A stretch of 64,000 nucleotides of DNA from Congzhengia minquanensis (GTDB lineage Bacteria; Bacillota; Clostridia; UBA1381; UBA9506), in assembly GCF_014384785.1 (NCBI RefSeq), contig NZ_JACRSU010000001.1, forward strand, positions 620,001 to 684,000. Reading direction: 5' to 3'. Each line of letters begins with the position of its first letter. Position 1 is the first letter of the stretch. Position numbers and translations under genes: made by a program. The notes beneath the pieces were generated by a model, which made no database searches, was not told the DNA's origin, and saw nothing but the letters and a program-made list of their open reading frames with translations. Of this stretch, positions 58,299 through 64,000 are shown one piece after another.

Positions 58299-58661
58299 CT
58301 ATTTTATGTAAAGAAGCAAAAAAATGGCAACAATATCAGGAAGAGTCATTTTCGACAGGGACAGAAACGTCACAGTCACCTCGTCAGATTCGCCGTCGCT
58401 TTGGGTTGCCACAATTACGGGAATTGAAGAAAGCCCTGCGTCCGCCTTGACAATGGACAAAAATGTATAACCGTCCATCACGGGCATAACAAGGTCCAGC
58501 AGGATGATGGAAATGCCCTCCTTGTAGCGCCGTGCGATTTCAAGTGCTTTCTGGCCGTTTTCGGCCTCCAAAACTTCATATTCCGTTGCCAAAATCCCAC
58601 ACAGCAGCTCCCGGTTGAGCATGTTATCTTCCACAACCAGGACCTTTTTCCTTGAATGCAT
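58299..58661 (-). pseudogene. Truncated response-regulator receiver domain
   Basis: 120 residues from ATG 58661 (AGGGGAT upstream). Acidic pocket VVEDN and phosphoacceptor D56 in ILLDLVMPVMDG are intact, also PVIVATQSDGESDEV, but after about residue 96 the sequence becomes unrelated (..FLSLSKMTLPDIVA..) and ends, losing the GATDFVxKP segment with the catalytic Lys. In Clostridia such receivers are usually fused to GGDEF; nothing of it remains. Either a remnant or a decoy receiver. Confidence 0.65.
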
Positions 58662-58763
58662 TGGACAATCCCCTTTCGGACATTTTTCAGCATAATATAT
58701 GTAACTCGTTCTATCACCGTGCAGGATAAAAAGCAAATAATCTTTTTAAGCAAAAAGCAAAAC

Positions 58764-58793
58764 TTGACGCGGTTAACAATCACGTGCTATAAT
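58764..58793 (+). promoter_or_regulatory. Nitroreductase gene promoter
   Basis: TTGACG, 18 bp, TATAAT (58788-58793), then AGGAGGA and the start. Confidence 0.65.
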
Positions 58794-58813
58794 CATAAAA
58801 AAGGAGGAATATT

Positions 58814-59485
58814 ATGGACATTTTAGACACCATGAATTCACGGCATGCAGTGCGCGCATTTAAAAATACACCTATAGACCTTGGCAAAACCACTGCCTTA
58901 AATGAGCTGATTGAGAGCATAAATAAACGCAGCGGACTGCATATTCAATTAATTACAAACGAACCAGAGGCGTTTTCCGGCATTATGGCCCGCATGGCTG
59001 GCTTTCGAAACGCAAAAAACTATATAGCACTGATAGGAAAAAACGCCCCCGGCCTTGAGGAACGGTGCGGATATTTTGGGGAGCAAATCGTGTTAAAAGC
59101 GACTGAGCTTGGGCTAAACACCTGCTGGGTAGCCCTGACCTTTAACCGGGGCAAGTGCCGTAAAAAATGCGAAATTGATTCAGAAAAGGGTGAAAAGCTT
59201 TTAATGATCATTGCTCTGGGCATCGGTGAATCAAATGGCACGCCTCACACCTCAAAACCCCCAGAATCCTTTTATACTCCCACTGGGAACGAGCCCGAAT
59301 GGTTTGTCCGCGGCATTAGAGCTGCTGCTCTGGCTCCAACCGCCATGAACAAACAAAAATTTTTCTTCACTTTAAGCGGCGGTTTCGTTTCCGCTGAATC
59401 ACCCAAAGGCTTTGAGGTGGATTTGGGAATTGTGAAATATCACTTTGAAGCGGCGGCAGGAAAAGGGAATTTTCAGTGGAGGTAA
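58814..59485 (+). CDS. Nitroreductase-family protein
   Basis: 223 residues. FMN-binding start SRHAVRAFKN.PID (residues 9-22), GYFGEQIVLKATELGLNTCWVAL and the closing APTAMNKQKFFF fit the nitroreductase fold (TM1586-like NAD(P)H-dependent group). Such enzymes reduce nitro-aromatics or quinones with FMN; the natural substrate is unknown. Single gene. Confidence 0.85.
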   Translation: MDILDTMNSRHAVRAFKNTPIDLGKTTALNELIESINKRSGLHIQLITNEPEAFSGIMARMAGFRNAKNYIALIGKNAPGLEERCGYFGEQIVLKATELGLNTCWVALTFNRGKCRKKCEIDSEKGEKLLMIIALGIGESNGTPHTSKPPESFYTPTGNEPEWFVRGIRAAALAPTAMNKQKFFFTLSGGFVSAESPKGFEVDLGIVKYHFEAAAGKGNFQWR

Positions 59486-59492
59486 TTTATAA

Positions 59493-59522
59493 TTGACAGT
59501 TTTTGCAGATTTATGATATACT
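59493..59522 (+). promoter_or_regulatory. 5'-nucleotidase gene promoter
   Basis: TTGACA, 18 bp, TATACT (59517-59522). Confidence 0.65.
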
Positions 59523-59602
59523 GAAAACACAATTAACAACCCTGCCAATTTGTGTTACTTTTAATCTAATAAGTCAATTCTCTTGAAAGGACGGAAAAAC
59601 AA

Positions 59603-61411
59603 ATGAAAAAACGAATTTTAACACTGCTGCTTGCCATTACATTGGCACTGGGCGTTTGTACGCCTGCGGTTTTTGCCGGGGAGGACAACGCGGCGGTTAC
59701 TATTATCCACACTACCGACGCCCACGGCAGAACGCTGGGCTATGCGGCCATTGCCAATTTGGTGAAACAGCACGAAAGTGCAGGAGAAAATGTGCTGCTG
59801 TTAGACTCCGGCGACATTTTCCACGGCCTGCCAGCGGCGAACTTAGAGCGCGGCGGCAGCATAGCGCCGCTTTTAAAAGCGGTGGGCTACGACGCTGTGA
59901 CCACAGGCAACCACGACTATAACTTCGGCACTGACCGCCTAAAGGAGCTGGGCGAACAGGCCGGGACACCCATTTTAGCTGCCAACGTGGTGGATGAAGA
60001 TGGTAATCTGGTGTTTGAGGATTATAAAATTTGGAACTTTAACGGCTTTAAGGTAGGTGTGTTCGGCATTGCCAACGACCACACAAAGACCAAAACTGCC
60101 CCGGCCAACACCGAGGGCATTGAATTCCGTGACGACATTGAAACCGCCAAAAAAATGGTAGACGAATTAGAGGACCAAGCGGACTACATTGTGGCGCTAA
60201 CCCACATCGGAAGCCAGATTGAGTCTGAGGGCACCAGCATTGATTTGGCAAACGAGGTTAAGGGAATTGACCTGATTTTAGACGGCCACTCCCACAATAC
60301 CAACGACGGCATTATGGTTGGCGAAACCACGCTGGTAAGCGACGGCTATTACCAGGAGAGCGCCGGCGTGGTTCGCGTTTACAGCGATAAAAAGGAGGAA
60401 TTTTCTCGCTTCTCCATTACCGGAGATACGCCCGGGGACGAAGAAATTCAGGCCCTTGTCGATGCGACTGACAAGGCCCAGTCTGCGCTGTTAGAAGAAG
60501 AGGTCGGGGAAACCAGTGTGTTCTTAAACGCAGAATATCCCTTTGTCCGCACCCAGGAAACCTACATGGGCGATCTCATCTGCGACAGCTACCGCCTGGA
60601 AACCGGGGCACAGATTGCTGTTGAAAACGGCGGCGGAATTCGCGCGTCAATCCCAACGGGCAAAATTACCCGGGGCCAGGTTTACGAGGCGTTTCCTTTT
60701 GGGAATTACATCGTGACAAAAGAAGTAACAGGGGCAGATTTTATTCAGATTTTAGAAGACTCTGTGAGAGAAGTTACCGAAATGGGCGGTTCTTTTCTGC
60801 AAATTTCTGGCGCAGGCTATGCTTATGACGCAGCGAAAGAACCCGGCAAGCGCATTAGCGGCGTTACCGTTGCGGGCCAGCCAATTGACCCAGCCGCGAC
60901 ATATACCGTTGCCACCAACAACTATGTGGGCACAACATTTTCAAAATTTGCAGACTATCCGGTGTTAAACGAATATTGCGCTTCTGACGAGGCGCTGATT
61001 TCCTGCCTGGCAAAGGGCGCCGTAGCGTTTCATGATGAAACTCCCCGCATAACGGTGTTCGGCGGCATTGGGAACGACTACCGCATTTGTATCGACGCAT
61101 ATTTAACCGAGAACGACGTTGCCCCCGTTGTGAGCGGCGAGTCTGTTCTTCTTCCTTTCCGTGCGGTGTTTGAGCTGTCGAACTATTCCGTGTCGTGGGA
61201 CGGCGCACTGCAAACGGCAACCGCCGCAAAGGACGCAAGCACCGTCAGCGTTTGCTATTCAGACGGAACGGTGGCCATTGACGGCGTGCCTGTTGACGCA
61301 AATGTTACTATGGTGCAGGACAGGGTGCTGATAGACAGCGCAGCCATTGCACAAGCGCTGAACAAAGCCGTTTATGTTGATGAATTTACAAAATCTATTG
61401 TATTATTTTAA
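59603..61411 (+). CDS. Secreted 5'-nucleotidase/UshA-like phosphoesterase with stalk domain
   Basis: 602 residues. Signal peptide (about 1-25). Metallophosphoesterase motifs: IHTTDAHGRTLGYAAI, DSGDIFHG, TTGNHDYNFG, ALTHIGSQ, GHSHNT. The 5'-nucleotidase C-domain (about 300-490) has GDLICDSYRLETGAQIAVENG and IPTGKITRGQVYEAFPFGN. A stalk module (about 510-600; GESVLLPFRAVFELSNYSVSWD..) ends the protein. It should hydrolyse nucleotides outside the cell for phosphate or nucleoside salvage. Ribosome site AAAGGA. Confidence 0.9.
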   Translation: MKKRILTLLLAITLALGVCTPAVFAGEDNAAVTIIHTTDAHGRTLGYAAIANLVKQHESAGENVLLLDSGDIFHGLPAANLERGGSIAPLLKAVGYDAVTTGNHDYNFGTDRLKELGEQAGTPILAANVVDEDGNLVFEDYKIWNFNGFKVGVFGIANDHTKTKTAPANTEGIEFRDDIETAKKMVDELEDQADYIVALTHIGSQIESEGTSIDLANEVKGIDLILDGHSHNTNDGIMVGETTLVSDGYYQESAGVVRVYSDKKEEFSRFSITGDTPGDEEIQALVDATDKAQSALLEEEVGETSVFLNAEYPFVRTQETYMGDLICDSYRLETGAQIAVENGGGIRASIPTGKITRGQVYEAFPFGNYIVTKEVTGADFIQILEDSVREVTEMGGSFLQISGAGYAYDAAKEPGKRISGVTVAGQPIDPAATYTVATNNYVGTTFSKFADYPVLNEYCASDEALISCLAKGAVAFHDETPRITVFGGIGNDYRICIDAYLTENDVAPVVSGESVLLPFRAVFELSNYSVSWDGALQTATAAKDASTVSVCYSDGTVAIDGVPVDANVTMVQDRVLIDSAAIAQALNKAVYVDEFTKSIVLF

Positions 61412-61419
61412 AGGAACTA

Positions 61420-61447
61420 AAGCCGCCCCAAAATGGGCGGCTTTTTT
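61420..61447 (+). terminator. Terminator of the 5'-nucleotidase gene
   Basis: AAGCCGCCC / GGGCGGCTT with TTTTTTT. Confidence 0.88.
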
Positions 61448-61457
61448 TATTTTGCTC

Positions 61458-61486
61458 TTGCATAACAATTGACGAAATGGTATAAT
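61458..61486 (+). promoter_or_regulatory. Promoter of the coiled-coil protein gene
   Basis: TTGCAT, 17 bp, TATAAT (61481-61486). Confidence 0.6.
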
Positions 61487-61533
61487 TGAATTAAAAGAAT
61501 TGCGCAATTGAAATTCGTGAGAGGAGACCGAGA

Positions 61534-61773
61534 ATGGATAACGAAAAATTGCTTGAAAGCATTGGCGTTATGTTAGACAGACAGTCAAACGAATTAAAAG
61601 CGGACATGAAAGATTTGGAGAGCCGCATGAAAGTTGTGATTGAAAACGATGTAACAACGCGGATTAACGCTTTGGTTGACGGTTATAAGCTGGTTCATGA
61701 AAAACAGTGGGAGCTGGAACAGAAGTTGTCTCAGCTTGAACGCAGGCTTGAAAAATTAGAAATTGCAGGTTAA
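61534..61773 (+). CDS. Small coiled-coil protein
   Basis: 79 residues. Heptad-rich: LLESIGVMLDRQSNELKADM and WELEQKLSQLERRLEKL, as in small membrane-free helical proteins of the 'DUF' type. Ribosome site GAGGAGA. Between two strong terminators, so its own transcript. Function unknown; one possibility is a phage-type or restriction-related accessory peptide. Confidence 0.6.
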   Translation: MDNEKLLESIGVMLDRQSNELKADMKDLESRMKVVIENDVTTRINALVDGYKLVHEKQWELEQKLSQLERRLEKLEIAG

Positions 61774-61778
61774 AAATT

Positions 61779-61804
61779 AAGCCGCCCATTTTGGGCGGCT
61801 TTTA
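61779..61804. terminator. Bidirectional terminator
   Basis: AAGCCGCCC-ATTTT-GGGCGGCTT with T and A runs, between the coiled-coil gene and the Doc toxin gene. Confidence 0.85.
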
Positions 61805-61806
61805 AT

Positions 61807-62184
61807 TTATACTTCGTGTTCTGCAATCCAATTCATAAGTTCCTGCTCGCCAATTTTTCCAGAAGCAAGAGCCAGACCAACTTGAACTAATTCTGATTGC
61901 GAATAGGTCAGCAAAACGCCGTTTATGGCGAGAAAAATTAGCATGGCATGGATTCCTAAACGTTTATTTCCGTCAATAAAAGGGTGGTTCTGAATAAGTC
62001 CAAAGCCAAGCTTGGCCGCTTTTCTCTGGATAGACGGATAAAGTGCTTCGCCGTCAAATGACTGAAACGGCGCATACATTGCAGACTCCAAAAGGCCAAT
62101 GTCTCTTAAACCCTCGCTGCCGCCTGTTTCGCAAATGAGTTCTTTATGAATTTGCTTCATTTGCTCAATTGAAATTTGTATCAT
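61807..62184 (-). CDS. doc: Doc-type Fic toxin
   Basis: 125 residues. Fic motif HPFIDGNKRLG near residues 66-76; the N-terminal part (IHKELICETGG..GLRD.GLLESAMYAP) is that of Doc, a kinase-like Fic toxin that phosphorylates EF-Tu. Starts inside the stop of the antitoxin gene (ATGA overlap), the usual TA order. Confidence 0.9.
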   Translation of the reverse strand: MIQISIEQMKQIHKELICETGGSEGLRDIGLLESAMYAPFQSFDGEALYPSIQRKAAKLGFGLIQNHPFIDGNKRLGIHAMLIFLAINGVLLTYSQSELVQVGLALASGKIGEQELMNWIAEHEV

Positions 62185-62423
62185 TCTGCCAATTCCTTAT
62201 ATGCCTCTTTGTTTTGTCCAATCAGTCTTTTCGAAATATCCATAATGTCTTCATCTGAAATGGTTTGTTCTGTTTCGGCCTGAGCAAAATCAATTACTAA
62301 ATAACGCGGCGTATTATTTTTTAAGATAACAGCAGAGCCAACTTCATCTACCAGTCTGGCAACCTTTGAAAAGTTTTGATTTGCTTCTGTAATGGAAACC
62401 ATACTTTTTGTGTTAATTTTCAT
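62181..62423 (-). CDS. phd: Phd/YefM-family antitoxin
   Basis: 80 residues from ATG 62423 (AGGAGGT upstream). Phd fold: SMVSITEANQNFSKVARLVDEVGSAVILKNNTPRYLVID, quoted here as ITEANQNFSKVA and VILKNNTPRYLV. Its C-terminal tail (about 55-80) would inhibit Doc. Also the repressor of its own operon. Confidence 0.9.
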   Translation of the reverse strand: MKINTKSMVSITEANQNFSKVARLVDEVGSAVILKNNTPRYLVIDFAQAETEQTISDEDIMDISKRLIGQNKEAYKELAE

Positions 62424-62571
62424 GTTGAACACCTCCTGCCATTATTATAACCGAAATGTAGGATAAATTCAACCTATATCATAAATTTTTATTCTCTGAC
62501 ATCACTTTGAATTCGTGTACAACCCATTTTCTATGCTATACTGTTTTAAAAAAATAAAAAGGAGAAAGCCC

Positions 62572-62823
62572 ATGAACATTTTAGACGAATTTCGGGACTT
62601 GTGCTTTGATCGTCCAAATTTCTTATCGAAAAATTCGGACTATTGGAACTATTCCCAAAAAATCATTGAAAAAGAAGAACACCTGACCAGCGAAGAAATG
62701 GAAAAATTAGAAAGCATATTGGCCGACGTGAACAAATCGAACCGCATTGAAGTTGAAAACGCATTTAACCAGGGCTTTTGCGCCGGCGTAAAGTTAATGG
62801 CGGAAATATTTTCAAAAAAATAA
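62572..62823 (+). CDS. Small DUF6809-like protein (paralogue 3)
   Basis: 83 residues from ATG 62572 (AGGAGA upstream). Nearly the same layout as 34185-34442: DEFRDLCFDRPNFLSKNSDYW, then EVENAFNQGFCAGVKLMAEIF. Third member of the family in this window. Function unknown. Confidence 0.8.
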   Translation: MNILDEFRDLCFDRPNFLSKNSDYWNYSQKIIEKEEHLTSEEMEKLESILADVNKSNRIEVENAFNQGFCAGVKLMAEIFSKK

Positions 62824-62825
62824 AA

Positions 62826-62860
62826 AAAACAAGAAACTGTTATCAACAGTTTCTTGTTTT
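62826..62860 (-). terminator. Terminator of the rpoA-rplQ operon
   Basis: 16-bp perfect stem AAAACAAGAAACTGTT / AACAGTTTCTTGTTTT with a 3-nt loop; T tail on the minus strand. Confidence 0.88.
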
Positions 62861-62897
62861 ATGCATAAATTTTTGTATACAAAATTTAAGTTTTCGA

Positions 62898-63239
62898 TTA
62901 AACCAGCTCAATTACTGCCATTTCAGCAGCGTCGCCGCGTCTGGGGCCCATTTTTAACACTCTTGTGTAGCCGCCGTTACGGTCTTGATATTTCGGAGCG
63001 ATTTCGTCGAACAGTTTGAAAACAACCTCTTTATCCGTAATGTAAGACAGTGCTTGTCTTCTGGAATGTAAGGTGTTCTTTTTGCCAAGTGTAATCATTT
63101 TATCAGCGATGCTTCTAAGTTCCTTTGCCTTCTGCACTGTGGTAACCAGTTTCCCGTTTGCCAAAAGCGCCGTGGTCAGGCTGCGAAACATTGCAATTCG
63201 CTGGTCGGTTGGCCGACCTAATTTTCTTGTTCCCGGCAT
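62898..63239 (-). CDS. rplQ: 50S ribosomal protein L17
   Basis: 113 residues, normal length. Conserved [40 protein letters not shown], and the ending [14 protein letters not shown]. Last gene of the S10/spc/alpha type operon; 33 nt after rpoA. Confidence 0.97.
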   Translation of the reverse strand: MPGTRKLGRPTDQRIAMFRSLTTALLANGKLVTTVQKAKELRSIADKMITLGKKNTLHSRRQALSYITDKEVVFKLFDEIAPKYQDRNGGYTRVLKMGPRRGDAAEMAVIELV

Positions 63240-63272
63240 CTGTCACTACCTCCTTGATTAAATAATTTTGCG

Positions 63273-64000
63273 TTAGTCCTCACGTTTTGCAAAGGACTGT
63301 CCCAGTGCGTGAAGCTTTCCGATAACTTCCTCTAAGGATTTTCTTCCCAGGTTGCGGACTTTCACCATATCGTCTTCTGTCCGGTTGGTTAAATCCTCCA
63401 CAGTGTTAATTCCCGCACGCTTTAAGCAGTTGTAGGAACGAACAGAGAGGTCTAACTCCTCAATGGTCATCTCCAGCACTTTTTCCTTCTGGCCGACTTC
63501 TTTTTCAATGAGAATATCGGCGTTCTTTGCTTCTTCCGAGAGGTCAATAAACTGCATTAAATGCTCGTTTATGATTTTCGCCGCAAGGCTCACCGCCTCG
63601 TCGGGGCTGATGGACCCGTCGGTCCAAACCTCTAAGGTGAGCTTGTCGTAGTCTGTAATATTGCCGACACGGGTGTTTTCAACAGAATAGTTCACCCTGT
63701 GCACGGGTGTGTAAATTGAGTCTACCGGAATTACTCCGATAATATTTTGGTTGATTTGCTTGTTCCGTTCTGCCGAAACATAGCCGCGGCCCTTAGAAAA
63801 CGTAATTTCCATATAGAGCTTTGCGTCTTTGCCCAGCGTTGCGATTTTAAGGTCGGGATTGCAGATCTCGATGTCAGAATCCAGCTTAATATCGCCGGCG
63901 TGGATGACGCCTTCACCCTCCGCCTCAATATAAACAACCTTCGGCGTGTCACAGTGTAATTTCACCGCGATTTGCTTGATGTTTAAAATAATTTCCGTAA
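63273..64000 (-). CDS. rpoA: RNA polymerase alpha subunit, 5' end outside the window
   Basis: Reads open to the right edge ([18 protein letters not shown] before the ATG that some would choose at 63965), so about 242 C-terminal codons are seen of roughly 315. N-terminal domain EIEG-like region [24 protein letters not shown]-terminal domain [22 protein letters not shown] and [12 protein letters not shown] with helix-hairpin-helix contacts to UP elements. Confidence 0.97.
   Translation of the reverse strand, partial: TEIILNIKQIAVKLHCDTPKVVYIEAEGEGVIHAGDIKLDSDIEICNPDLKIATLGKDAKLYMEITFSKGRGYVSAERNKQINQNIIGVIPVDSIYTPVHRVNYSVENTRVGNITDYDKLTLEVWTDGSISPDEAVSLAAKIINEHLMQFIDLSEEAKNADILIEKEVGQKEKVLEMTIEELDLSVRSYNCLKRAGINTVEDLTNRTEDDMVKVRNLGRKSLEEVIGKLHALGQSFAKRED

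Noticed and set aside
1..64000. CRISPR array, rRNA genes, intact prophage, retron or diversity-generating element
   Set aside because: No regularly spaced repeats, no rRNA sequence, no phage structural genes, no reverse transcriptase were seen.

Overview
The window looks like chromosomal DNA of an anaerobic, spore-forming Firmicute of class Clostridia, probably gut-associated. Evidence: a cotJC-type spore coat gene, many ferredoxin-type Fe-S proteins, BlaI/BlaR, SLH and 'stalk' (copper amine oxidase N-like) surface proteins, Clostridia-type small proteins, strong AGGAGG ribosome sites and sigmaA promoters. Genus cannot be told from this alone. The right edge is anchored by conserved core genes (rpoA, rplQ); most of the rest is accessory or envelope-related.

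Layout. 1-7.5 kb: a glycolipid glycosyltransferase cut by the window edge, a MORN/RCC1-type secreted protein, a GNAT enzyme, a BlaI/BlaR1-like pair with twin operators, an Fe-S protein and a divergent Crp/Fnr regulator. 7.5-9.5 kb: a large serine recombinase abutting, in the same frame, the 3' part of cotJC whose 5' part is absent here, as in sporulation genes interrupted by excisable elements. 9.5-11.9 kb: eight tandem small Xre regulators on one strand plus a decayed ninth, behind a consensus promoter, paired dyads and a conserved noncoding block. 12-17.4 kb: a FecBCD-type importer co-transcribed with a CoA-disulfide-reductase/rhodanese/sulfite-reductase fusion. 17.4-23.1 kb: two nucleotide-binding proteins (one TmrB-like), rodA, degV, a nitrilase-family amidohydrolase, an Xre gene next to a second copy of the noncoding block, and a polysaccharide deacetylase. 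23.2-26 kb: trpB2 behind what reads as a complete TRAP-type attenuator (eleven NAG triplets, antiterminator and terminator), then a stalk-domain protein. 26-34 kb: AraC regulator, FAD oxidoreductase, and an operon of a DUF4353-type lipoprotein, VTC-domain protein, DUF4956 membrane protein and a two-component system. 34-40.4 kb: small DUF6809-like proteins, a rhamnogalacturonan-lyase-like protein, a polar amino acid ABC importer, a stalk-domain protein and a lipoprotein. 40.5-42.7 kb: a small inverted-repeat-bounded insertion carrying an ECF-sigma-like gene and a ruined tnpV, sitting inside what looks like a split terminator. 42.7-49 kb: MoxR/DUF58/DUF4129-like operon and mtaB. 49.1-55.7 kb: tRNA-Pro(CGG) followed by an AT-rich island with a ribbon-helix-helix protein, zinc-ribbon protein, lipoprotein, a C-type-lectin/SLH protein, and a degenerate HsdM-HsdS fusion overlapping a MazF/PemK toxin. 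55.8-64 kb: DUF3737/MerR/DUF4097 module, a truncated response regulator, nitroreductase, 5'-nucleotidase, Phd-Doc, a third DUF6809-like protein, rplQ and rpoA.

The strongest unusual signals are the TRAP-like leader of trpB2, the Xre array with its noncoding partner motif, the recombinase/cotJC junction, and the pseudo-methyltransferase plus MazF pair. All functional calls are from reading motifs by eye; no database search was run.
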